Source: Culex pipiens pallens
Taxonomy: Eukaryota > Arthropoda > Insecta > Diptera > Culicidae
Assembly (NCBI RefSeq): GCF_016801865.2
Contig: NC_068937.1
Span: 18,076,432-18,140,431, forward strand
Length of the DNA: 64,000 nt
Direction of reading: 5' to 3'
Part shown: positions 12,318-27,500 of the stretch, in pieces
Position numbering within the stretch: position 1 is the stretch's first letter
Layout of the letters: every line of letters begins with the position of its first letter
Position numbers and translations under genes: made by a program
Notes under the pieces: generated by a model
Databases searched by the model: none
Seen by the model: only the letters and a program-made list of their open reading frames with translations
Told to the model about the DNA's origin: nothing

Positions 12318-12523
12318 TAAGTGCCTCCAGCGAGCAGCAGCGCTCCATAAATCTCGCCAACAAAACGACCGGCAATCTGTTCCACCTCAACTACCCCCAG
12401 TCGGTACCTTCGGAGGTGGACTTTACCCAGCACCTGGTCGCGCCCCTCGGCGAGGTCATCCTGCTGGAGCTGCACGGCGTCGGCTTCAGCGAGCACGGCT
12501 GCCACAAGGGCGGATTCATCGAG
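12318..12523 (+). CDS. Exon 1 (first found): CUB-like domain, N-terminal half
   Basis: The acceptor CTTCCAG precedes 12318 and the donor GTGAGT follows 12523. The exon starts two bases into a codon, so at least one upstream coding exon is missing from this model. It reads LANKTTGNLFHLNYPQ and later VILLELHGVGF, HGCHKGGFIE, a CUB-type beta-strand pattern. An N-K-T glycosylation sequon is present. Confidence 0.85.
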
Positions 12524-15500
12524 GTGAGTTCACCCAATTGAGTCTAATTTATGGATTTGAATAGGTTAAAGATCTGGTAACGATGATTGAATAATGAATT
12601 TCCCTTTTATTTCGCGCAGATCTACGACAACTACGCCGATCGGAACGGCACCCTGTGGCATCTGTGCGAACTAAATCACAATCCCGGAGGGGGCGCAGCC
12701 ACCTCTCAAGAACAGTCCAAATCGGCCTACTCCGCCGAGTACAAGCTGATCGAAAACAACCTGGCGCGGCCTGCTCCGATCTACATAACCTCGTACCTGA
12801 ACACGTTGCACGTCCGCCAGCGAACCGTTCAGGGTCTCGCCGTCCGGTTGAACGCCACGATCCGGCTGCAGGCGGACATCGCGTACAAGATGAAGCTGAT
12901 CGCAAACGACGAGGAGTGGGTCGAGGGTTGCAGCCCCAATCCGTGCCAGTCCGGGGGGCGGTGCATCACCCAGAAGGACCACGGAATCTGCCAGTGTCGG
13001 GGTCACTTCACGGGGCGGTTCTGCGGGTTGACGATGTGCGAGCTGGAGCCGTGCTACTTTGGCAAGTGCGAACTGACCGCGTCCAGCTTCAAGTGTCACT
13101 GCCAGCCGGGGTACATGGGCCAGCGGTGCGACGAAAAGCCGAAACCGTGCGAGGACAATCCGTGCGAGGGGCGGGGCGAGTGTCACCCGAAGAACGGGGG
13201 CTTCTTCTGCCGGTGTCACGCGTGGTGGGAGGGCGCACGGTGCGAGAAGCGGATGATGCACATTCCGTACAAGCCGCTGTCGGAGCGGATGCTCCAGGAG
13301 CCGTTCTGGCTGGGGTTGATCACGGTGTTTGTGGTGCTGGCGGTGATTGGGCTGGTGTGGTGTGCGAAGCGCCACTTCCCGGAGAAGATCGAGAAGCTGC
13401 TGGCGGATGAGGCGCACAGGAATCGGAGTGAGTACAGTGGGTTCTTTGTTTTGGTCTAGATCAATACGGTGGGTCTACCACCGTAACAAGCAAGAGGTCG
13501 GTGGTTTTTGACCCCGGATCATACTCGCAATGCTTCAGTGTGTATGGTAGACTACTTTGCTAATGTGTTGAGATGTCTAAGGACTCCATAGAGTTAAGAT
13601 CTTCGAGTCTACGGCCGTAACAAGCAAGAGGTAGGCGATTCTTGACCACGGATCATACCCGCATAGCTACAATGAATATGATAGAATACTTTTCGAATGT
13701 TTTGGATCATCTGAAGACTCCCTGGAGTCAAGACCTGTAGATCTACCGCTATGACAAGCAAGGTAGGCGATTTTTGAACACGGATCATACCCGCATAGCT
13801 TCAGTGAGTATGGTAGAATACTTTGCAAATCTTTTGAGTCATCTGAAGACACCCTGGAGTCAAGACCTGTAGATCTACCGCTGTAACAAGCAAGAGGTCG
13901 GCGGTTCTTGACCACGGATCATGCCCTCGAAGCTTCAGAGAGTATGGTACACTACTTTGATTGTGTGTCAGGTCATCCAAGGACTCCCTGGAGTCAAGAC
14001 CTGTAGATCTACTGCTATAACAAGCAAGAGGTGGGCGATTCTTGACCACGGATCATACCCGCAAAGCTTCAGAGAGTATGGTAGACTGCTTTGCTAATGT
14101 GTTGGGATATCTAAGGACTCCCTAGAGTTAAGATCTTCGAGTCTACCGTCGTAACAAGCAAGAGGTCGGTGGTTTCTGACTCCGGATCATACCCACAAAG
14201 TTTCAGTGAGTATGGTAGACTACTTTGCACTATGCGTCAGTCTTCTGAAGACTCCCTGGAGTCAAGACCTGTAGATCTACCGCTGTAACAAGCAAGAGGT
14301 AGTCGATTCTTGACTACGGTTCATACCCACAATGCTTCAGTGAGTATGGTAGACTACTTTGCTAATGTGTTGAGATGTCTAAGGACTCCCTATAGTTAAG
14401 ATCTTCGAATCTACCGCCGTAACAAGCAAGAGGTCAGCGATTTTTGACCCTGGATCATACCCGTAAAGCTTCAGGGTTTATGGTAGACTACTTTGCAATA
14501 TGTTTTAGTCTTCTGAAGACTCCCTGGAGTCAATACCTGTAGATCTATCGCTGTAACAAGCAAGATGTAGGTGATTCTTGACTACGGATAATACCCGCAA
14601 AGCTTCAGAGAGTCTGGTAGAATACTTGGCAAATCTTTTAAGTCATCTGAAGACTTCCTGGGGTCAAGACCTGTAGATCTACCGCTGTAACAAGCAAGAG
14701 GTAGGCGATTCTTGACTACGGATCATACCCGCAAAGTTTCAGTGAGTATGTTAGAATACTTTGCAAATCTTTTGAGTCTTCTGAAGACTCCCTGGAGTCG
14801 AGACCTGTAGATCTACCGCTATAACAAGCAAGAGGTAGGCGATTCTTGACTACGGATCATACCCGCAAAGCTTCAGTGAATATGGTAGACTACTTTGCAA
14901 ATCTTTTGGGTCATCTGAAGCCTCCCTGGAGTCAAGACCTGTAGATCTACCACTGTAAAAAGCAAGAAGTCAGTCGTTTTGACCCCGGAACAATATGCTG
15001 GACAAATGTGTTCCTTGGAAGTGGTAATATATATCGAAAAATAACAATATCTCCTCTCTCCCCTTCCAGCCCCTTTCCCCCCGCACCACCTGAACACGGC
15101 CCTGCGCGAGCAGCTGCAGGCCGCGGCCGGCACGGTGCCCTCGTCGACGGCGACGACCCCCGCCGCCGCCCGGACCATCTTCGGACGACTGGGTATTAGA
15201 AAACCATCCATACTGAGCCTCAGCAGCCCTCAGCCAGTTGGAGGGGCAACCGCTAGAACATTTTCATTAGATGATCTATTACGGCCCCCTCCTCGACGTA
15301 AGACAGACAAAAAACCATTTGCAAATCCACCTTTTTCGGTTCTCTTTTTTGTTTCAGTTTTCAACCTAACCTAACCTAACCTCAATTCAGTATTTGAAAC
15401 TAAACAAATTGAGCCTTCTTTCTACCTTGGTTTCCTCCTCTCCTCACTCCACAACTGTTGAAACTCAATTTCTGTAAACTAAAAGTAACTACTTCTGTTA

Positions 15501-18500
15501 GATACTCTCCTCGCTAAACTTTATTCGAACCCCTTTTTTAACTCTCGAAACTGATCCTTGAAAAGTCACTCATCTCATCTTTTGCATCAATCACTCTCAC
15601 TAGTCCTCTTACCTGAAATTGGCTCTAAGCAGTCTTCTACTAGATTGCACCAAACTCTGAAATATCCAATGCTTTTCTTCCTCTACCATTTTACACCAAA
15701 CACACCACCCTTGTATCTACCTTTAGAGTTGAGTTCTGTACTCTCTAATATAAGTCTGTGTCTAATCTATGTTTGCTTATTATCAAAATATACTTTAAGA
15801 GTAAGGATCTTCCTTCCCTAACATAATCCTGTCACTAAATACCTCTACCTAAGTGTGCGTTGAATTTCACCAAATGAAGTTTGAAACGAGTATCCAATCA
15901 CAGCACAGTACTAAATGTTTGTATCAATTGCACTGGTTTATGGTGTGTAGAGAGATATTTGCACCGTTCACTCTCTGAGCCACTATATATATAAAACAAT
16001 ACTGTATCATTAATGAATCAAACAAATCTTCAAGTTTTCTGTTACTTAATTCTTGAACGCAAATCTGGTTCCCCACTTAATTTCATGAAGTTTGACATGT
16101 CGCATGACGAGGTTTCTAGACGACTCGTGTAATGTCCCCCCATCCGGAACAACGGGAACCGGTTCCGGTGGCCATTTTGGATCAAAAGATGTTTTTGTGA
16201 ATATTTTGACAATATGACTTAATTTCTTGAAGTTTGACATGTCGCAAGTTGAGGTTTCTAGAAATCTTTCAAAATGTCCCCTCATCGGAACAATGGGAAC
16301 CGGTTCCGGTGGCCATTTTGGGTCAAAAGATTTTTGTAAGGACATTTTTTACTGTTTCATTCAATTTGATGAAGTTTGACATGTCGCATGATGAGGTTTC
16401 TAGAGAACATGTGTAATGTCCCCCTCTCCGGAACACCGGGAACCAGTTACAGTGGCCTTTCTGGGTCAAGATATTTTATTGAGGAAATTTTTGACTATAT
16501 CACTAAATTTGATAAAGTTTGACATGTCGCATGTTAAAGTTTCTAGAATACTTTTAAAGTGTCCCCCCATCGGAACAACGGGAACCGGTTCCGGTGGCCA
16601 TTTAAGGTCAAAAATTGATCAAATGTTGAATGGTCATTTTTGACTCTATCACTCAATTTCATGAAAATTGACATGTCGCATGCTGAGGTTTCGAGAAAGC
16701 TTATGACATTTTTGACGTATTTGACATTTGTGACATTTTCGACATTATTGTAATTTTTGTCATTTTGTAATTTTTGTAATTTTTGTCATTTTTGTAATTT
16801 TTGTAATTTTTGTAATTTTTGTAATTTTTGTAATTTTTGTAATTTTTGTAATTTTTGTAATTTTTGTAATTTTTGTAATTTTTGTAATTTTTGTAATTTT
16901 TGTAATTTTTGTAATTTTTGTAATTTTTGTAATTTTTGTAATTTTTGTAATTTTTGTAATTTTTGTAATTTTTGTAATTTTTGTCATTTTTGTCATTTTT
17001 GTCATTTTTGTCATTTTTGTCATTTTTGTCATTTTTGTCATTTTTGTCATTTTTGTCATTTTTGTAATTTTTGTAATTTTTGACATTTTTGTCATTTTTG
17101 ACATTTTTGACATTTTTGACATTTTTGACATTTTTGACATTTTTGACATTTTTGACATTTTTGACATTTTTGACATTTTTGACATTTTTGACATTTTTGA
17201 CATTTTTGACATTTTTGACATTTTTGACATTTTTGACATTTTTGACATTTTTGACATTTTTGACATTTTTGACATTTTTGACATTTTTAACATTTTTGAT
17301 ATTTTTGACATACTTGTCATTTTTGACATTTTTGACATTTTTGTCATTTTTGTCATTTTTGACATTTTTGACATTTTTGACATTTTTGACATTTTTGACA
17401 TTTTTGACATTTTTGACATTTTTGACATTTTTGACATTTTTGACATTTTTGACATTTTTGACATTTTTGACATTTTTGACATTTTTGACATTTTTGACAT
17501 TTTTGACATTTTTGACATTTTTGACATTTTTGACATTTTTGACATTTTTGACATTTTTGACATTTTTGACATTTTTAACATTTTTGATATTTTTGACATA
17601 CTTGTCATTTTTGTCATTTTTGTCATTTTTGTCATTTTTGTCATTTTTGTCATTTTTGTAATTTTTGTCATTTTTGTCATTTTTGTCATTTTTGTCATTT
17701 TTGTCATTTGTGTCATTTTTGTCATTTTTGTCAGTTTTGTTTTATTTTTCATTTTTGTCATTTTTGTCATTTTTGTCATTTTTGTCATTTTTGTCATTTT
17801 TGTCATTTTTGTCATTTTTGTCATTTTTGTCATTTTTGTCATTTTTGTCATTTTTGCATTTTTGTAATTTTTGTAATTTTTGTAATTTTTGTAATTTTTG
17901 TAATTTTTGTAATTTTTGTAATTTTTGTAATTTTTGTAATTTTTGTAATTTTTGTAATTTTTGTAATTTTTGTAATTTTTGTAATTTTTGTAATTTTTGT
18001 AATTTTTGTCATTTTTGTCATTTTTGTCATTTTTGTCATTTTTGTCATTTTTGTCATTTTTGTCATTTTTGTCATTTTTGTCATTTTTGTCATTTTTGTC
18101 ATTTTTGTCATTTTTGTCATTTTTGTCATTTTTGTCATTTTTGTCATTTTTGTCATTTTTGTCATTTTTGTCATTTTTGTCATTTTTGTCATTTTTGTCA
18201 TTTTTGTCATTTTTGTAATTTTTGTAATTTTTGTAATTTTTGTAATTTTTGTAATTTTTGTAATTTTTGTAATTTTTGTAATTTTTGTAATTTTTGTAAT
18301 TTTGTCATTTTTGTCATTTTTGTCATTTTTGTCATTTTTGTCATTTTTGTCATTTTTGTCATTTTTGTCATTTTTGTCATTTTTGTCATTTTTGTCATTT
18401 TTGTCATTTTTGTCATTTTTGTCATTTTTGTCATTTTTGTCATTTTTGTCATTTTTGTCATTTTTGTCATTTTGTCATTTTGTCATTTTTGTCATTTTTG

Positions 18501-21500
18501 TCATTTTTGTCATTTTTGTCATTTTTGTCATTTTTGTCATTTTTGTCATTTTTGTCATTTTTGTCATTTTTGTCATTTTTGTCATTTTTGTCATTTTTGT
18601 CATTTTTGTTATTTTTGTCATTTTTGTCATTTTTGTCATTTTTGTCATTTTTGTCATTTTTGTCATTTTTGTCAATTTTGACAATTTTGACAATTTTGAC
18701 AATTTTGACAATTTTGACAATTTTGACAATTTTGACAATTTCGACAATTTTGACAATTTTGACAATTTTGACAATTTTGACAATTTTGACAATTTTGACA
18801 ATTTTGACAATTTTGACAATTTTGACAATTTTGACAATTTTGACAATTTTGACAATTTTGACAATTTTGACAATTTTGACAATTTTGACAATTTTGACAA
18901 TTTTGACAATTTTGACAATTTTGACAATTTTGACAATTTTGACAATTTTGACAATTTTGACAATTTTGACAATTTTGACAATTTTGACAATTTTGACAAT
19001 TTTGACAATTTTGACAGTTTTGGCAATTTTGACAATTTTGATTATTTTGATAATTTTGACATTTTTGACAATTTTGACATTTTTAACAATTTTGACAATT
19101 TTGACATTTTTGACAATTTTGACAATTTTGACAATTTTGACAATTTTGACAATTTTGACAATTTTGACAATTTTGACAATTTTGACAATTTTGACAATTT
19201 GGCAATTTTGACAATTTTGACAATTTTGACAATTTTGACAATTTTGACAATTTTGACAATTTTGACAATTTTGACAATTTTGGCAATTTTGACAATTTTG
19301 ATTATTTTGATAATTTTGACATTTTTGACAATTTTGACATTTTTGACATTTTTAACAATTTTGACAATTTTGACAATTTTGACAATTTTGACATTTTTGA
19401 CAATTTTGACAATTTTGACAATTTTGACAATTTTGACAATTTTGACAATTTTGACAATTTTAACAATTTTGACAATTTTGACAATTTTGACAATTTTGAC
19501 AATTTGGACAATTTTGACAATTTTGACAATTTTGACAATTTTGACAATTTTGACAATTTTGACAATTTTGACAATTTTGACAATTTTGACAATTTTTACA
19601 ATTTTGACAATTTTGACAATTTTGACAACTTGAAAAATTTTGATATTTTTTTTTATTAAAATATGGTTTAGAACATATTTTAGATTACATTTCCAGCGTT
19701 TTTTTCTGAAAAATGCCTAGAAACATATGAAACACAATAGCATATAGGACCTTTAAAATAAAACCTCTATATTTAAACTAAACTTTGTTTTAGGCCTCTG
19801 GAAATCGAGTCAGAACTATCAAATAAATTTTATAGAGCCAATTTTTCAACCTTTTTTTTCTCGTAAAATTGGATTGTTATTTTTAATTCAAAAAAAGTAT
19901 GATAAATAAATGAAAAGTTCGAGCAGATTTTCAAAAATATCCCAGATTTTTGATATTCATGTCAGTATGGTAGTCCTTATTTTTTCATCTAAATTTTTTC
20001 ATTGTAAATCATATAATTTTTTTCCTATTCCTCTCCTTATCATTAAAATAAAGTTATGAAGAAAAACAGATTATTTAATTTATATTCCAAAATAGAAGGC
20101 AAGATATTCCGTTTTCCTCCCTAATTTTAAGTTTTACCCCAGAAAACCAATCTGTCTGTACAATTACAAAATTAAACGTGGCTGCTGGTAGGCAAACAAC
20201 TGCACATTTCACAATTCTTTAAATTTATTTGATTTTGTCCTTTTTGTCAACCACTCATGCACACTTGAGACACGATTTTATTTATTTTATCATTTAGTTT
20301 ACAGCAAAGCTGCATTCTTTTTTTTAGTACGCAATCGCCTCACGCACTTAAAAACCACCTTAAATTTTTTGTCACCTTTCTTTTAGCGACATGTTCGAAA
20401 AGCTGTTTGTACTAAATTTTAGTACTAAACTAATTTTTCGAAAATGTTTATTTTTTTGTCAACTTTTGGTCATTGGCAGAAAAAAACCTCTCACAACAGA
20501 GCTCTGCCAACTGATTGTAAAGCCAACACAGTTTAGAACACCACGTGTTTAGTACTAAACAGCAACGTCACACACTCTCTCTCTTCTAGCCACGCATGCT
20601 TAAACTTATTAGTAAGCTCTCACGGCCTTAAATCAGTCAACCTTTCCGTTCGTTACTCTCTTTTTATTTTGTTTCATTCTTTTCTCGAAATCTTTTTCTC
20701 TTTTCAACTTCTTCCCCAAAGCGTCACTTGATGTTGTACTAAAATCTCCCCCAACAATTCTCAGGAACGCCCTCCCCTCGCAAGAAACGTAACAACTCCA
20801 CCCCCACCAAGAAGAACGTCAACGAGAAGAAGCAGATACTGCAGCAGCTGGTATCGCCGGCGCCAAATTCCACCGCCAAGGTAACCAACCCCTGAAGAAG
20901 ACCACACAAGTGAGCCGAAACGTCAAACTTTTTTCTTCTCTCCCTCTTCAGCAACAAGTCAGCCTCGGCGAGCTGATCCAGCTGTCCGAGAACCGGCTCA
21001 AGGTGAACCACGCCGAGTCCGAGTCGGACCTCAAGGAGACGACCTTCTCCGAGCACTCGCTGTCCGTTTCGTCGATGGTGCGCCAAATTTCGGACCCCAA
21101 GCTGGAGAAGAAGGTCACCTTCGCGCGGCTGCTCAGCAAGGTTTCCGCCGAGATGAGCAGCGGCTCCGAGGATCTGGCCAATGTGAGTAGAGCTTGTTTG
21201 AGTTTGAGTTTGAGCGTCGTTTATCTTTTTTTCGAAAAACGCTGTTAGCTTTGAACTTTTTTTCTTGATTTTATTTGAAATGCTTATAATTTAATTTTAT
21301 GTGATTTTGAACGGATTTAAAGCCAAGTGTGGGATTGTGATTGAAGTGCTTAATTTTAAGTGTAAAACTTGAATTTAATTAAATAAGCTATCTTACTCAA
21401 AAATAAACAATTTACTCAAAATATTTGAAAAATCAAAAACACAGAAAAAATTCTTTATCAAATAACAAATAGAAAAAGTGCGAAAATTAAAAAAAATAAC

Positions 21501-24500
21501 CAAAATAAAGAAAATGAAAAAAAAAAAACGTTAATGACCTAAACTACTAGATGACAATAATGACCCAAATGATCAAAATTACCCAAATGACCAAAATGAC
21601 TTAAATGACCGGAATAATCTAAATGACCTAAATAACCAAAATGATTAAATTACCAAAATGGCTAAAATGACCAAAATGACAAAAAATACACAAATAACCT
21701 AAATGACTTAAATGACCTAAATAGCCAAAATTACAAAAATGACCCAAGTGACCAAAATAACCTAAATAACCAAAATGACCTAAATGAACTAAATGAACTA
21801 AATGAACTAAATGACCTAAATTACCTAAATGACCTAAATGACCAAAATAACCTAAATGACCTAAATTACCCAAATGACCCACATAACCAAAATTACCTTA
21901 ATGACCCAAATGATCAAAATAACCTAAATGACCTAAATGACTTAAATGACCTAAATGACCAAAATTACCTAAATGACCTAAATTACCCAAATGACCTAAA
22001 TTACCCAAATGACCTAAATGACCTAAATGACCTAAATTACCTAAATGACCCATATAACCGAAATAACCTAAATGACCAAAATGACCAAAACGATCAAAAG
22101 ACCAATATGACCAAAATAACCAAAATTGCAAAAATTACCTAATGACCAACATTACCATAATGAACAAAATTACCCAAATGACCAAAATGACCAAAATGTC
22201 AAAAATGACCAAAATAACCAAAACACTGAAATGACCAAAATGACCAATATGACCAAAATGACCAAAATTGCAAAAATGACCAAAATGACCAAAATGACCA
22301 AACGACCAAAATGACCAAAATGGTCAAAATTACCATAATCACCAAAATTACCAAAATTACCTGAATGGCCTAAATGACCTAAATGACCAAAAAGACCAAA
22401 ATGACCAAAATGGCCAAAATTAACAAAATAACCATATAGCCAAAATGACCAAATTGACCAAATGGCCTAGTGGCTAAAATGACCAAAATGACCAAAATGA
22501 CCAAAATGACCAAAATGACAAAAATGACAAAAATGACAAAAATGACAAAAATGACAAAAATCACAAGAATGACAAGAATCACAAAAATGACAAAAATAAC
22601 TTAAATGACTAAAAGACAAAAATGAAAAAAAAACACAAAAATTACTTAATGACAAAAATGACAAAAATGACAAAAATGACAAAAATGACAAAAATGACAA
22701 AAATGACAAAAATGACAAAAATGACAAAAATGACAAAAATGACAAAAATGACAAAAATGCCAAAAATGACAAAAATGACAAAAATGACAAAAATGACAAA
22801 AATGACAAAAATGACAAAAATGACAAAAATGACAAAAATGACAAAAATGACAAAAATGACAAAAATGACAAAAATGACAAAAATGACAAAAATGACAAAA
22901 ATGACAAAAATGACAAAAATGACAAAAATGACAAAAATGACAAAAATGACAAAAATGACAAAAATGACAAAAATGACAAAAATGACAAAAATGACAAAAA
23001 TGACAAAAATGACAAAAATGACAAAAATGACAAAAATGACAAAAATGACAAAAATGACAAAAATGACAAAAATGACATAAATGACAAAATGACAAAAATG
23101 ACAAAAATGACAAAAATGACCAAAATGACAAAAATTACAAAAATTACAAAAATTACAAAAATTACAAAAATTACAAAAATTACAAAAATTACAAAAATTA
23201 CAAAAATTACAAAAATTACAAAAATTACAAAAATTACAAAAATTACAAAAATTACAAAAATTACAAAAATTACAAAAATTACAAAAATTACAAAAATTAC
23301 AAAAATTACAAAAATTACAAAAATTACAAAAATTTCAAAAATTACAAAAATTACAAAAAATACAAAAAATACAAAAATTACAAAAATTACAAAAATTACA
23401 AAAATTACAAAAATTACAAAAATTACAAAAATGACAAAAATGACAAAAATTACAAAAATTAAATGACCTAAATGACCTAAATGACCAAAATTACCTAAAT
23501 GACCTAAATTACCCAAATGACCCACATAACCAAAATTACCTTAATGACCCAAATGATCAAAATAACCTAAATGACCTAAATGACTTAAATGACCTAAATG
23601 ACCAAAATTACCTAAATGACCTAAATTACCCAAATGACCTAAATTACCCAAATGACCTAAATGACCTAAATTACCTAAATGACCCATATAACCGAAATAA
23701 CCTAAATGACCAAAATGACCAAAACGATCAAAAGACCAATATGACCAAAATAACCAAAATTGCAAAAATTACCTAATGACCAACATTACCATAATGAACA
23801 AAATTACCCAAATGACCAAAATGACCAAAATGTCAAAAATGACCAAAATAACCAAAACACTGAAATGACCAAAATGACCAATATGACCAAAATGACCAAA
23901 ATTGCAAAAATGACCAAAATGACCAAAATGACCAAACGACCAAAATGACCAAAATGGTCAAAATTACCATAATCACCAAAATTACCAAAATTACCTGAAT
24001 GGCCTAAATGACCTAAATGACCAAAAAGACCAAAATGACCAAAATGGCCAAAATTAACAAAATAACCATAATGGCCAAAATGACCAAATTGACCAAATGG
24101 CCTAGTGGCTAAAATGACCAAAATGACCAAAATGACCAAAATGACCAAAATGACAAAAATGACAAAAATGACAAAAATGACAAAAATGACAAAAATCACA
24201 AGAATGACAAGAATCACAAAAATGACAAAAATAACTTAAATGACTAAAAGACAAAAATGAAAAAAAAACACAAAAATTACTTAATGACAAAAATGACAAA
24301 AATGACAAAAATGACAAAAATGACAAAAATGACAAAAATGACAAAAATGACAAAAATGACAAAAATGACAAAAATGACAAAAATGACAAAAATGCCAAAA
24401 ATGACAAAAATGACAAAAATGACAAAAATGACAAAAATGACAAAAATGACAAAAATGACAAAAATGACAAAAATGACAAAAATGACAAAAATGACAAAAA

Positions 24501-27500
24501 TGACAAAAATGACAAAAATGACAAAAATGACAAAAATGACAAAAATGACAAAAATGACAAAAATGACAAAAATGACAAAAATGACAAAAATGACAAAAAT
24601 GACAAAAATGACAAAAATGACAAAAATGACAAAAATGACAAAAATGACAAAAATGACAAAAATGACAAAAATGACAAAAATGACAAAAATGACAAAAATG
24701 ACAAAAATGACAAAAATGACAAAAATGACAAAAATGACAAAAATGACAAAAATGACATAAATGACAAAATGACAAAAATGACAAAAATGACCAAAATGAC
24801 AAAAATTACAAAAATTACAAAAATTACAAAAATTACAAAAATTACAAAAATTACAAAAATTACAAAAATTACAAAAATTACAAAAATTACAAAAATTACA
24901 AAAATTACAAAAATTACAAAAATTACAAAAATTACAAAAATTACAAAAATTTCAAAAATTACAAAAATTACAAAAAATACAAAAAATACAAAAATTACAA
25001 AAATTACAAAAATTACAAAAATTACAAAAATTACAAAAATTACAAAAATGACAAAAATGACAAAAATTACAAAAATTAAATGACCTAAATGACCTAAATG
25101 ACCAAAATTACCTAAATGACCTAAATTACCCAAATGACCCACATAACCAAAATTACCTTAATGACCCAAATGATCAAAATAACCTAAATGACCTAAATGA
25201 CTTAAATGACCTAAATGACCAAAATTACCTAAATGACCTAAATTACCCAAATGACCTAAATTACCCAAATGACCTAAATGACCTAAATTACCTAAATGAC
25301 CCATATAACCGAAATAACCTAAATGACCAAAATGACCAAAACGATCAAAAGACCAATATGACCAAAATAACCAAAATTGCAAAAATTACCTAATGACCAA
25401 CATTACCATAATGAACAAAATTACCCAAATGACCAAAATGACCAAAATGTCAAAAATGACCAAAATAACCAAAACACTGAAATGACCAAAATGACCAATA
25501 TGACCAAAATGACCAAAATTGCAAAAATGACCAAAATGACCAAAATGACCAAACGACCAAAATGACCAAAATGGTCAAAATTACCATAATCACCAAAATT
25601 ACCAAAATTACCTGAATGGCCTAAATGACCTAAATGACCAAAAAGACCAAAATGACCAAAATGGCCAAAATTAACAAAATAACCATAATGGCCAAAATGA
25701 CCAAATTGACCAAATGGCCTAGTGGCTAAAATGACCAAAATGACCAAAATGACCAAAATGACCAAAATGACCAAAATGACCAAAATGACAAAAATGACAA
25801 AAATGACAAAAATCACAAGAATGACAAGAATCACAAAAATGACAAAAATGACAAAAATAACTTAAATGACTAAAAGACAAAAATGACAAAAATGAAAAAA
25901 AAAACACAAAAATTACTTAATGACAAAAATGACAAAAATGACAAAAATGACAAAAATGACAAAAATGACAAAAATGACAAAAATGACAAAAATGACAAAA
26001 ATGACAAAAATGACAAAAATGACAAAAATGACAAAAATGACAAAAATGACAAAAATGACAAAAATGACAAAAATGACAAAAATGACAAAAATGACAAAAA
26101 TTACAAAAATTACAAAAATTACAAATAAGACAAAAATGACAAAAATGACAAAAATGACAAAAAATGACAAAAATGACAAAAATGACAAAAATGACAAAAA
26201 TGACAAAAATGACAAAAATGACAAAAATGACAAAAATGACAAAAATGACAAAAATGACAAAAATGACAAAAATGACAAAAATGACAAAAATGACAAAAAT
26301 GACAAAAATGACAAAAATGACAAAAATGACAAAAATGACAAAAATGACAAAAATGAAAAAAATGACAAAAATGACAAAAATGACAAAAATGACAAAAATG
26401 ACAAAAATGACAAAAATGACAAAAATGACAAAAATGACAAAAATGACAAAAATGACAAAAATGACAAAAATGACAAAAATGACAAAAATGACAAAAATGA
26501 CAAAAATGACAAAAATGACAAAAATGACAAAAATGACAAAAATGACAAAAATGACAAAAATGACAAAAATGACAAAAATGACAAAAATGACAAAAAAGAC
26601 AAAAATGACAAAAATGACAAAAATGACAAAAATGACAAAAATGACAAAAATGACAAAAATGACAAAAATGACATAAATGACAAAATGACAAAAATGACAA
26701 AAATGACCAAAATGACAAAAATGACAAAAATTACAAAAATGACAAAAATTACAAAAATTACAAAAATTACAGAAATTACAAAAATTACAAAAATAACAAA
26801 AAATACAAAAATTACAAAAATTACAAAAATTACAAAAATTACAAAAATTACAAAAAATACAAAAAATACAAAAATTACAAAAATTACAAAAATTACAAAA
26901 AATACAAAAAATACAAAAATTACAAAAATTACAAAAATTACAAAAATTACAAAAATTACAAAAATTACAAAAATTACAAAAATTACAAAAATTACAAAAA
27001 TTACAAAAATTAAATGACCTAAATGACCAAAATTACCTAAATGACCTAAATTACCCAAATGACCTAAATTACCCAAATGACCTAAATGACCTAAATTACC
27101 TAAATGACCCATATAACCGAAATAACCTAAATGACCAAAATGACCAAAACGATCAAAAGACCAATATGACCAAAATAACCAAAATTGCAAAAATTACCTA
27201 ATGACCAACATTACCATAATGAACAAAATTACCCAAATGACCAAAATGACCCAAATGTCAAAAATGACCAAAATAACCAAAACACTGAAATGACCAAAAT
27301 GACCAATATGACCAAAATGACCAAAATTGCAAAAATGACCAAAATGACCAAAATGACCAAACGACCAAAATGACCAAAATGGTCAAAATTACCATAATCA
27401 CCAAAATTACCTAAATTACCTGAATGGCCTAAATGACCTAAATGACCAAAAAGACCAAAATGACCAAAATTAACAAAATAACCATAATGGCCAAAATGAC

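Noticed and set aside
12671..13417. Long minus-strand frame opposite exon 2
   Set aside because: It is a shadow of the GC-rich EGF-coding exon; the plus frame has cysteine patterns, a transmembrane helix and splice sites.
15365..15382. (CCTAA)3, the insect telomere-type repeat
   Set aside because: Only three copies, inside an intron. Diptera lack TTAGG telomeres, so chance is the simplest explanation.
16757..19633. Open frames up to 641 codons in the T-rich 9-bp array
   Set aside because: The period is a multiple of three, so frames stay open on both strands by construction. The peptides are pure repeats (SFL, NFC, DNF) with no splice or start support.
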